14,131 nt of DNA from contig JBJXDT010000110.1 of the NCBI GenBank assembly GCA_046153505.1, positions 1 through 14,131 of the forward strand, in the 5' to 3' direction. Every line of letters starts with the position of its first letter. The first letter of the stretch is position 1. The DNA comes from JBJXDT01 sp046153505. Lineage in GTDB: Bacteria; Pseudomonadota; Gammaproteobacteria; Burkholderiales; Methylophilaceae. Position numbers and translations under genes: made by a program. The notes beneath the pieces are model-generated. The model saw nothing but the letters and a program-made list of their open reading frames with translations, searched no databases and was not told the DNA's origin. Shown piece by piece: positions 7,493 through 13,803 of this stretch.

Positions 7493-8029
7493 ATGGATAA
7501 TCAAAAACTAATTTTAGATCGATTGACCACGATTTTAGGCGAAACAGACAAAGGTTACGCTGCTAAACTGCGCGCTTTGGTTGATGGCGCTGGCCGCATT
7601 TTTATCGGCGGTGCTGGCCGCTCTGGGCTAGTTTCACGCTTTTTTGCGATGCGCTTGGTACACAGCGGTTATCAAGTCAATATGGTCGGTGAAATCGTCA
7701 CGCCCGCCATTAAAGCAGGTGATTTGCTGGTGATTATTTCTGGCTCTGGCGGCACAGAAACATTGATGCCATTGGTGAAAAAAGCCAAATCTGTTGGCGC
7801 AAAGTTTTGTGTAGTTTCGATGAAATCTAAATCAGCCATGCAAGAAGTTGCTGATTTGAATATTCAAATTGGTAACGACAGCAGCTTCCCAATCACAAAT
7901 GGCATGCCAATGGGTGCGCAGTTTGAACTTTCAAGCTTACTGTTTTTGGAAAGCGTGATTGCGGATATTGTAAACGCAAAAAACTTAACGGAAGAAGGTA
8001 TGCGCGCTATTCACGCAAACCTTGAGTAA
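7493..8029 (+). CDS. hxlB: 6-phospho-3-hexuloisomerase
   Basis: This enzyme isomerises 3-hexulose 6-phosphate to fructose 6-phosphate, completing formaldehyde fixation begun by HPS. The 178-residue protein is a single SIS (sugar isomerase) domain: FIGGAGRSGLVSRFFAMRL at 37-55, VNMVGEIVTPAIKAGDLLV at 62-80 and the sugar-phosphate loop SGSGGTE at 83-89. The length matches known PHI proteins. ATG 7493 is preceded by AAGGA about 6 bases upstream. It lies directly after hps, the usual pairing, but behind a hairpin terminator, so it is probably expressed by read-through. A terminator shared with the convergent gene follows at 8058. Also called phi, hpi or rmpB. Confidence 0.95.
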   Translation: MDNQKLILDRLTTILGETDKGYAAKLRALVDGAGRIFIGGAGRSGLVSRFFAMRLVHSGYQVNMVGEIVTPAIKAGDLLVIISGSGGTETLMPLVKKAKSVGAKFCVVSMKSKSAMQEVADLNIQIGNDSSFPITNGMPMGAQFELSSLLFLESVIADIVNAKNLTEEGMRAIHANLE

Positions 8030-8054
8030 TTGCTTTTGCTTAAAAACCTTTATA

Positions 8055-8798
8055 CTAAAAGCCCGTGCTTGCTCGGGCTTTTTGTTGCGCGTAAAACTTG
8101 CTGATATCATCTCTTGTGATTTGTTTGGTATGCAAAGCACTTGCAAGCAATACGCCTGAGAGGCGCATGGATGCTAGAGTTTGAACGTCTTCTATATTGC
8201 GCACGCCGCCTGCAGCATAAATTTTTGAAGATTTGTTGAGTGTAACTATTTGCTCAAGAAGCCTTGTATCTGCGCCTTGAGCACTTCCAACTGCATTCAA
8301 TGTCATACAAATTACATTATTTGGCCAAAGCATTGAGTTCTCAACAAGGGTTGTTGGCCCAATGTAACCTTGCGGCAAAAAGTCTAATGATAAAATAAAT
8401 GCTTGATTTGCTTGTTCTGCTAGCACTTGGTAATGCGCGATGCTTGCTAGATTCTCACTTCCAATCACCAAATGTACGCCTGATTTTTGCCATAGTTGCA
8501 TCTCTGTGTGATTGGAAATCCCAGCATCCAGCCATAATTTTAGACTAGGAAAGTGCGTGCGAATTTCTTCAATTTGCTGAAGGTTGGTGATATAAGCGGG
8601 TTGTTTTTTTTGAATCGCATCTAAATCTGCAATGTATACCGTATCAAATGAGTAAATATCGAGAAAAGCTTTTACAATATTAACAGGAGTTGTTGATTTT
8701 GTTAGCGAAGATTGTATTGGTTTGTAGCTTGCACGCTCACCCCTTTTTGCATGCACAACAACGCCTCTAAGTATATCTATGACGGGAATAATATGCAA
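8055..8798 (-). CDS. HisA-related TIM-barrel protein (COG1411 type), function unknown
   Basis: From the TTG start at 8798 this 247-residue protein begins MHIIPVIDILRGVVVHAKRG, the phosphate-binding barrel start seen in HisA/HisF relatives, with an Asp at position 8 as in HisA. Later barrel strands are recognisable: VYIADLDAI (54-62), LWLDAGIS (88-95), HLVIGSEN (109-116), ILSLDF (135-140) and IYAAGGVRN (193-201). It belongs to the HisA-like group without a known reaction, not to the histidine pathway; no other his genes are near. A GTG at 8840 would add 14 residues, but family alignment and an AGGT ribosome site favour TTG. It is divergent from the MfnD-like gene with one base between starts, which hints at a role in the same cofactor pathway. 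Its C-terminus is encoded in a terminator. Confidence 0.75.
   Translation of the reverse strand: MHIIPVIDILRGVVVHAKRGERASYKPIQSSLTKSTTPVNIVKAFLDIYSFDTVYIADLDAIQKKQPAYITNLQQIEEIRTHFPSLKLWLDAGISNHTEMQLWQKSGVHLVIGSENLASIAHYQVLAEQANQAFILSLDFLPQGYIGPTTLVENSMLWPNNVICMTLNAVGSAQGADTRLLEQIVTLNKSSKIYAAGGVRNIEDVQTLASMRLSGVLLASALHTKQITRDDISKFYAQQKARASTGF
8058..8083. terminator. Bidirectional terminator between hxlB and the HisA-like gene
   Basis: AAAGCCCG (8058-8065) and CGGGCTTT (8074-8081) form an 8-bp stem with an 8-base loop. T residues follow on the right, and read from the other strand T residues follow on the left (complement of AAAA at 8057-8060). It can end both convergent transcripts. It also encodes the last eight residues (KARASTGF) of the - strand gene. 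Confidence 0.8.
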
Positions 8799-8799
8799 A

Positions 8800-9789
8800 A
8801 TGGTTCTACCTGTTAAAATTTTTGTGTGTGAGTTTATCACTGGTGGTGGCTTTAATCACGTAGATTTACCAGAATCTCTCGTACGCGAAGGCACGCTGAT
8901 GCGCGATGCATTGTTGCTGGATTTATCGGCTTTGCCATATGAAATTATCTTGACGATAGATGCGCGCTTAGCCACACAAAAGCTAGTTTCTACCGCAATT
9001 ATAGTGCATGAGCATGATGATTTTTGGCAGATTTTGGAGCAACAAATTTCCAACACAGATATGGTTTGGTTGATTGCTCCTGAGACCGATCACTTGCTAA
9101 AAAAACTAACGAAATTGGCCATAAAACATCAAAAGCCTATTTTAGGTTGTGGTTTAGAAAGTATCGAAATATGCTCGAGCAAATATGCAACTTATCAAGC
9201 TTTGTCGCAAGCTGAAATTGAAACAATTCCAACTTTTAAGATGCTAGAGTGGAAAAAGGGTGAGGGCGCTTGGCTAGCAAAACCAGATGATGGAGCGGGC
9301 TGCGACGACACTGTTTGTTTTGAAAGTGCTGATGAACTGGCAAGCTGGATTGGCGCATGGAATAAGGCTACAAGCCACGTTATCCAGCCTTTTATTGAAG
9401 GCAAACCTGCGAGTATTTCATGCGTTATGCACCATGGTAAAGCGTATGTGTTAAGCTGTAACACACAATTGATTAGCACCCAAAAACATCAACTTAAATT
9501 TAATGGTTGCGTGCTCAATGATATGACAGCAAATAGAGCGGCATTTGAGCTTGTTGCGAATAAAATTGCGCAGGCTATGCTTGATTTGGCCGGCTATGTG
9601 GGCATTGATGTAATTGTCGAGAATGATAAAGTGATTGTGGTTGAGATAAATCCTCGCCTGACTACAAGCTATAGCGGTCTTGCCGAGGCGATTGGCGCAA
9701 ATCCAGCGGCCTTGATAATCAATACTTTGACACAAGTAAATAATCAATGGCCAAAGCTAGAACAAAATGTGGTGAGCCTCTATGTCTAA
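8800..9789 (+). CDS. ATP-grasp ligase, MfnD-like (COG1821), methylofuran biosynthesis
   Basis: This 329-residue ATP-grasp protein resembles archaeal MfnD, tyramine:L-glutamate ligase, which makes gamma-glutamyltyramine for methanofuran. It starts with KIFVCEFITGGGF (6-18), typical of the group. The ATP-binding segment WLAKPDDGAGCDDTV lies at 158-172, then VIQPFIEGKPASISCV (194-209) and the metal-binding motif VVEINPRLTTSYSGL (280-294). Bacterial methylofuran is reported to contain tyrosine instead of tyramine, so the acceptor may be tyrosine or a furan-linked form of it. I chose ATG 8800; an in-frame ATG at 8779 adds 7 residues but overlaps the divergent gene. Its end overlaps the next gene by 8 bases. 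In methylotrophs this gene has been called orf17, as I recall. Confidence 0.8.
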   Translation: MVLPVKIFVCEFITGGGFNHVDLPESLVREGTLMRDALLLDLSALPYEIILTIDARLATQKLVSTAIIVHEHDDFWQILEQQISNTDMVWLIAPETDHLLKKLTKLAIKHQKPILGCGLESIEICSSKYATYQALSQAEIETIPTFKMLEWKKGEGAWLAKPDDGAGCDDTVCFESADELASWIGAWNKATSHVIQPFIEGKPASISCVMHHGKAYVLSCNTQLISTQKHQLKFNGCVLNDMTANRAAFELVANKIAQAMLDLAGYVGIDVIVENDKVIVVEINPRLTTSYSGLAEAIGANPAALIINTLTQVNNQWPKLEQNVVSLYV

Positions 9790-10792
9790 AACAATAGGTT
9801 GGGACATTGGCGGCGCGCACTTAAAAGCTGTTTTGCTGGATAAGGGAAGCGTAAAGGCGCTACAAATACCTTGTGAGTTGTGGCGAGGTCTAGATAACTT
9901 AGAAGCCGCGATTAACTGCGTACTTATTGATTTTGGAGAGAAAGACGCGCAGCATGTCGTTACAATGACGGGTGAATTGGTGGATTTGTTTGAAAATCGC
10001 CGGCAGGGAGTGATTGAAATTGCAAACTTTGTAGCCAGCATTTTAGGTAAAGAAACGCAGTTTTACGCTGCAAGAAGTGGTTTTGTTGGTTTGCAGAACG
10101 TTTCTGCGCATGTAGGATGCATTGCCTCTGCCAATTGGCATGCCAGTGCCAGTTTATTGGCAAAACAAGTTAAAAATGCGCTTTTTGTCGACATTGGTAG
10201 CACGACGACGGATATCATTTTGATCTCTCATGGAGAGGTGGCAGAAATAGGGCTTAGCGATGCATTAAGAATGAAGGAAGACACGCTAGTTTATACTGGC
10301 GTAGTGCGCACACCGTTGATGGCTCTAGCTCAAAAACTACCTTTTGAGGGGCAGCAAGTGAATGTCGCTGCGGAATATTTTTCTACAATGGCGGATGTGT
10401 ACCGCCTGACTGGTGAGTTAGAAGCAGAAATGGATGTGGCTGAAACAGCTGATGGTAAAGGAAAGACTCTGCTTGAATCAGCGCGACGTATCGCGCGCAA
10501 GGTAGGGCATGATCTTGAAGACAAGCCGATCGAAACTTGGAAATCTTTGGCCTTGGAATGTAAAAAACTACAAATGCAGCAAATTAAACAGGCAGTTTTA
10601 AAGCACTGGAAAACGGGTACGCCGATTGTTGGTGCGGGTGTAGGAGCTTTTTTAGTTAAACAAATTGCCGAAGCGCTTAATTGTGAATATTTGACTATTT
10701 CGCAAGCACTAGCACACGAATTAAACGACAGTCTGTCTGTGTGTTTCCCAGCCTATGCGGTGGCGCAATTGGCAGTGCAACCAAGATGTTAA
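9782..10792 (+). CDS. H4MPT-linked C1-transfer pathway protein, MfnF-like (COG1548)
   Basis: The 336-residue protein has an actin/hydantoinase-like fold signature. The N-terminal phosphate loop is IGWDIGGAHLKAVLL (5-19), TMTGELVDLFENRRQGV lies at 61-77, and a second loop, FVDIGSTTTDIILI, at 135-148. This is the COG1548 family, which in methylotrophs was named Orf7. The archaeal member MfnF couples an aminomethylfuran pyrophosphate to gamma-glutamyltyramine, forming the methanofuran core. The same coupling in methylofuran assembly is likely, given the MfnD-like gene just upstream and the MfnE-like gene two genes downstream. ATG 9782 overlaps the upstream gene by 8 bases, and the 3' end overlaps pabB by 7 (ATGTTAA). 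Family confidence is high, exact substrate moderate. Confidence 0.82.
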   Translation: MSKTIGWDIGGAHLKAVLLDKGSVKALQIPCELWRGLDNLEAAINCVLIDFGEKDAQHVVTMTGELVDLFENRRQGVIEIANFVASILGKETQFYAARSGFVGLQNVSAHVGCIASANWHASASLLAKQVKNALFVDIGSTTTDIILISHGEVAEIGLSDALRMKEDTLVYTGVVRTPLMALAQKLPFEGQQVNVAAEYFSTMADVYRLTGELEAEMDVAETADGKGKTLLESARRIARKVGHDLEDKPIETWKSLALECKKLQMQQIKQAVLKHWKTGTPIVGAGVGAFLVKQIAEALNCEYLTISQALAHELNDSLSVCFPAYAVAQLAVQPRC

Positions 10793-12189
10793 AATATTCG
10801 CTACCTTATCATCATGATAGTTCACGTCTGTTTGCACGTATCGCGCACCAGCCTTGGGCAATGTTTCTAGATAGCGGCCAACTGCAAAATCCCGCGACAG
10901 GTAAAGCGGGCAGTCAGTATGGGCGTTATGACATTCTTGTCGCGGAGCCGATGGCAAAGTTTGTTACGCTTGGCGCGCAAACAATTATTACTGCAGATGG
11001 AAAAAGTGAAATTTCATTAGGTGACCCTTTTGAATTGCTAAAAAACTTTTTGAACCGTTATCCAGCACCGCAAGCTGAAATCCCATTTGCTGGCGGCGCA
11101 GTTGGTTATTTTGCTTATGATTTGGCGCGTAGATTAGAAAAGCTGGAAGATTTAAAATCACCAGAGCCTGTTCCTGAAATGATGGTAGGGATTTATGACT
11201 GGGCAATAGTGGTGGATCATAGGAAACAACTTAGCATGTTGATTTCAAACGGATTTTCAAATGAGACGCATGTCAAATGGAAGCAGTTATGCGCTTTGTT
11301 TGAAGATTCATTTTTGGCGATTCAAACTCAATTCGAAGTCACTTGCCCAATCCAATCTAATTTTTCAGAAACCACTTACGCCAGCGCGTTCAAACTTGTG
11401 CAGCAATATATTCAAGCAGGCGATTGCTATCAGGTGAATTTGGCACAACGTTTTTCAACGAGGGTGCAGGGGGACAGTTGGATTGCCTATCAATTATTGC
11501 GCAAAGTAAGCCCGGCACCATTTATGGCCTATATGCAGTTACCACTAGATCAAAGCGAATGTTTCCAAATCATGTCAAATTCGCCTGAGCGTTTTATACA
11601 GTCTGTTGACAAACATGTTGAGACAAGGCCGATAAAAGGCACACGACCACGCTCGAGTGATTCCGAGCAAGATGCTGCCTACTCATATGAGCTATTGACG
11701 AGCATTAAGGACAAGGCGGAAAATCTGATGATTGTTGATTTATTGAGAAATGATATTGGTAAAAACTGCGAAACTGGCAGTGTTAAAGCCGATATACTGT
11801 TTCAACTGCAAAGCTTTACCAATGTGCACCATCTTGTGAGTATTATTACTGGTAAACTAAAACAGGGTGCAACATCGATTGATTTGCTAAAAGGTTGTTT
11901 CCCTGGCGGGTCTATTACGGGCGCACCAAAAGTGCGTGCCATGCAGATTATTAATGAGATAGAACCGCACCGTCGGGGCATATATTGTGGTGCGATAGGT
12001 TATATTGGCTTTGATGGCAATATGGATACTAATATTGCGATTCGAACAGCAGTTGTCAGTAAGGGCAAGCTTAGCTTCTATGCGGGTGGTGGCATAGTCT
12101 CAGATTCAGAGTGTGAAAAAGAATATGTCGAAACGTTAGATAAAGCTGCTAGCATGACGGCAATACTGCAATACTTTATGCAAAAATGA
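10786..12189 (+). CDS. pabB: Aminodeoxychorismate synthase component I (p-aminobenzoate synthase)
   Basis: PabB converts chorismate plus ammonia to 4-amino-4-deoxychorismate, the precursor of p-aminobenzoate. The 467-residue protein shows an N-terminal anthranilate-synthase-I-like domain (FAGGAVGYFAYDLARR at 101-116) and a chorismate-binding domain with QAGDCYQVNLAQRF (210-223), MSNSPERF (263-270), PIKGTRPRS (282-290), FPGGSITGAPKVRAM (372-386) and YAGGGIVSDS (432-441). The Lys in PIKGT (284) is the residue typical of PabB rather than TrpE. The frame continues upstream to GTG 10741, but ATG 10786 in the ATGTTAA overlap fits the family. Lying among cofactor genes, it probably serves beta-RFAP synthase as well as folate. 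No PabA glutaminase or PabC lyase is in the window. Confidence 0.92.
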   Translation: MLKYSLPYHHDSSRLFARIAHQPWAMFLDSGQLQNPATGKAGSQYGRYDILVAEPMAKFVTLGAQTIITADGKSEISLGDPFELLKNFLNRYPAPQAEIPFAGGAVGYFAYDLARRLEKLEDLKSPEPVPEMMVGIYDWAIVVDHRKQLSMLISNGFSNETHVKWKQLCALFEDSFLAIQTQFEVTCPIQSNFSETTYASAFKLVQQYIQAGDCYQVNLAQRFSTRVQGDSWIAYQLLRKVSPAPFMAYMQLPLDQSECFQIMSNSPERFIQSVDKHVETRPIKGTRPRSSDSEQDAAYSYELLTSIKDKAENLMIVDLLRNDIGKNCETGSVKADILFQLQSFTNVHHLVSIITGKLKQGATSIDLLKGCFPGGSITGAPKVRAMQIINEIEPHRRGIYCGAIGYIGFDGNMDTNIAIRTAVVSKGKLSFYAGGGIVSDSECEKEYVETLDKAASMTAILQYFMQK

Positions 12190-12230
12190 TTCAGCTTTTA
12201 AAAAAATGGTTATGGGTGATTAGGAAAACA

Positions 12231-12869
12231 ATGCAAAAAAATCACGTGGGCGCAAGATGGGTCATTAAAATTGGTGGCAGTTTGTTAGGTTCGCCAGAGT
12301 TAGAGCGATGGCTGGCGCTTTTCGCAAAGTTCAGCGATGGACAAATTATCATTGTGCCTGGTGGCGGTTTGTTTGCTGATGCCGTTCGAGAAGCACAAAA
12401 ACTATCGAAAATTAGTGATGCTTGCGCGCACCGATTAGCCGTATTGGCAATGGATCAGTATGGTTTGTTGCTGGCAAATATGAATCCAGAACTTGCCACT
12501 GCTAGAAACGAAATGGAGCTGGATGAGCGCACATGGCAGCATCGTTGTATTGTCTGGTTGCCTAGTCAAATGGTGTTGGCTGACGATACGATTCCAAAAA
12601 GTTGGCAAGTGACCTCAGATAGCATCGCAGCGTGGCTGGCGCAAAAGGTCAATGCACAACAACTGATTTTGGTTAAATCTGATAAACCGACAGAGTCGGA
12701 ATTGAGTCTAAGAATGATGGCGAGCACGGGGGTATTAGATGAGGCCTTCAGTGAATTTGTGCTCCATAAAACATTTGGACGCTGGATGCTGAAAAAAACT
12801 GACTATGAGCATTTTTTGGAAGGTATTAATCTCACCATGCTTGATAAAATAGGCTCATCGATACACTAG
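12231..12869 (+). CDS. Amino-acid-kinase-fold protein, MfnE-like (COG2054)
   Basis: The 212-residue protein has the amino-acid/uridylate kinase pattern: WVIKIGGSLLG at 10-20, IIIVPGGG at 39-46, a WQVTSDSIAAWLA segment (125-137) and LILVKSD (145-151). Its archaeal relative MfnE phosphorylates aminomethylfuranmethanol phosphate to the pyrophosphate used by MfnF. The matching role in methylofuran synthesis is inferred from the COG1548 and MfnD-like neighbours. I prefer ATG 12231, which has AGGA at 12222-12225 and begins just before the kinase strand. An ATG at 12186 overlaps the pabB stop (ATGA) and would add 15 Lys/Trp-rich residues, but lacks a ribosome site. Its stop lies 8 bases before the pterin dehydratase start. 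Confidence 0.78.
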   Translation: MQKNHVGARWVIKIGGSLLGSPELERWLALFAKFSDGQIIIVPGGGLFADAVREAQKLSKISDACAHRLAVLAMDQYGLLLANMNPELATARNEMELDERTWQHRCIVWLPSQMVLADDTIPKSWQVTSDSIAAWLAQKVNAQQLILVKSDKPTESELSLRMMASTGVLDEAFSEFVLHKTFGRWMLKKTDYEHFLEGINLTMLDKIGSSIH

Positions 12870-12877
12870 GGGCTGCT

Positions 12878-13246
12878 ATGAAGGGCAAAGTCTATTCTGA
12901 GAACGAAACCATAGAAAAGCTGAAAATTGAACTGCCACAATGGTTTTTTGAGGATGGTTGGATACGCCGCAAATACAAAACCAGTGGGTGGAAAGCCACG
13001 CTTATGGTAGTTAACACAGTCGGGCATTTGGCGGAAGCTGCTTGGCACCACCCTGATTTATCGGTTTCTTATGCCTTTGTCATTGTGAAATTGTGTACGC
13101 ACGACGCCAAAGGCATTACCAATAAAGATTTTGAATTAGCCACCAAGATTGAGCAAGTGATTGGCTGGCAGCCCGCGAATGAAGGTGGAGCGCTAACAGG
13201 CACGCCTAATGAAGATGCGCGGTTTAAGTATATTAAATACGACTAA
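12878..13246 (+). CDS. Pterin-4a-carbinolamine dehydratase family protein
   Basis: This 122-residue protein belongs to the PCD/DCoH (PhhB) family, which dehydrates 4a-hydroxytetrahydropterins. The active-site signature is visible as HLAEAAWHHPDL (50-61) followed by FVIVKLCTHDAKGITNKDFELA (67-88), with the paired His residues and the T-H-D-x-x-G-[IL]-T motif. A Trp sits where typical PhhB proteins have Asn before the two His residues. No phenylalanine hydroxylase is nearby; the location at the end of a cofactor operon suggests a task on H4MPT or another pterin. ATG 12878 has AGGGG (12868-12872) 5 bases upstream, overlapping the preceding stop. No terminator hairpin follows; integron-type DNA begins about 27 bases after the stop. 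Confidence 0.88.
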   Translation: MKGKVYSENETIEKLKIELPQWFFEDGWIRRKYKTSGWKATLMVVNTVGHLAEAAWHHPDLSVSYAFVIVKLCTHDAKGITNKDFELATKIEQVIGWQPANEGGALTGTPNEDARFKYIKYD

Positions 13247-13272
13247 GTGTCTTGTTACGACCCAAAGCAGAT

Positions 13273-13297
13273 ATTCAACGTTTGAATTAGGTGCCAT
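13273..13297 (-). other. Collapsed attC-like site at the left cassette end
   Basis: Read on the - strand, GGCACCTAA (13297-13289, the expected outer R'' part with the gene's stop codon) runs straight into TTCAAACG and then TTGAAT. The R' core GTTGAAT (13279-13273) fits GTTRRRY. Thirteen bases, TAATTCAAACGTT (13289-13277), are identical to the intact attC at 13755-13743. The hairpin arms that should lie between R'' and the right arm are missing, as if deleted between two TAA triplets. Without the hairpin, integrase recognition should fail. Confidence 0.6.
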
Positions 13298-13744
13298 GGT
13301 GAAGGGTGACCCGCTCTTGTGACCGCTGAACTACACTTGGTGAAAAAGAATCTGGGTGACGTAATATCACTGCTTCAAAGGCATAGCTTTCCAGCCCCAT
13401 TTCGAGAAGTGCGGTATAGCCCATGGTTTCGTCCTTTCGATTAACGGCTCGTTCAACAGCTTCAATTATTCCGTAACGTTCAATCATGGGCCAAGTTCGT
13501 GAAGCGCGAGTTTTCTTTCCGTTTTTGGCACTTAGCACTTGCTCGTAAGCAAACACAGCTTCAAGGCATTCACGCTCTACATCAGTTGCTGCACCGTGCT
13601 GTAGTGCTCGAAGCTCAACGGCACGTTTACGGGCGGCTAGTGCAAGGTCAGGTCTGCCACGTTCCGTAACGTTTTTCTCGAATACGATACATTCTTCTGG
13701 AGTTTTCAGTTTGGCGATGAGTTCGTCCATTTTGTGGCACCTAA
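13279..13744 (-). mobile_element. Integron gene cassette (466 bases) with one gene
   Basis: Both ends are defined by the integrase cleavage position G^TT. The cassette starts at TTAGGTGCC (13744 downward on the - strand), just inside an intact attC, and ends at the G of AACG at 13279. Its two ends are complementary (TTAGGTGCC at the start, GGCACCTAA near the end), as expected when excision as a circle would restore an R''/R' pair. It carries the gene at 13287-13730 in the normal cassette orientation. No integrase gene is in the window. Confidence 0.6.
13287..13730 (-). CDS. Integron-cassette hypothetical protein
   Basis: The product has 147 residues and unknown function. It is mostly charged and probably helical: it begins MDELIAKLKTPEECIVFEKN, has LALAARKRAVELRAL near 35-50, then TRASRTWPMIERYGIIEAVE and the RHPDSFSP segment towards the end. 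I recognise it as similar to a widespread hypothetical family, but no role is known to me. No signal peptide or membrane segment is seen. I chose the ATG at 13730: it follows AGGTG (13742-13738) by 7 bases, so the ribosome site is supplied by the recombination site itself. Upstream in-frame Met codons at 13868 would read through the attC and are unlikely. The stop TAA lies in the R''-type sequence, as is common in cassettes. It is oriented against the pcd operon. Confidence 0.75.
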   Translation of the reverse strand: MDELIAKLKTPEECIVFEKNVTERGRPDLALAARKRAVELRALQHGAATDVERECLEAVFAYEQVLSAKNGKKTRASRTWPMIERYGIIEAVERAVNRKDETMGYTALLEMGLESYAFEAVILRHPDSFSPSVVQRSQERVTLHHGT

Positions 13745-13795
13745 CGTTTGAATTAAGGGGCTGCGAAACAGTCCCGCTTGAATGAGGGGTTGGGG
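13739..13795 (-). repeat. Integron attC recombination site
   Basis: On the - strand this 57-base site has R'' CCCCAAC (13795-13789), a left arm containing CATTCAAGCGGGACTG, a TTTCG loop, a right arm CAGCCCCTTAATTCAAAC, and R' GTTAGGT (13745-13739) fitting GTTRRRY. CTG and CAG flank the loop. The CATTCAAGC / CTTAATTCAA layout matches that of attC sites such as the aadA one. R'' and R' pair imperfectly, as expected when the outer R' bases come from the next cassette. The site belongs to the cassette on its right. Confidence 0.75.
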
Positions 13796-13803
13796 ATTGT
13801 GCT

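Noticed and set aside
8055..8798. Histidine-biosynthesis HisA
   Set aside because: Barrel motifs match the broader HisA-like group, but no his genes are nearby and the details fit the uncharacterised COG1411 type better.
10741..10785. Upstream GTG start for pabB
   Set aside because: It would overlap the MfnF-like gene by over 50 bases and adds residues not expected in PabB.
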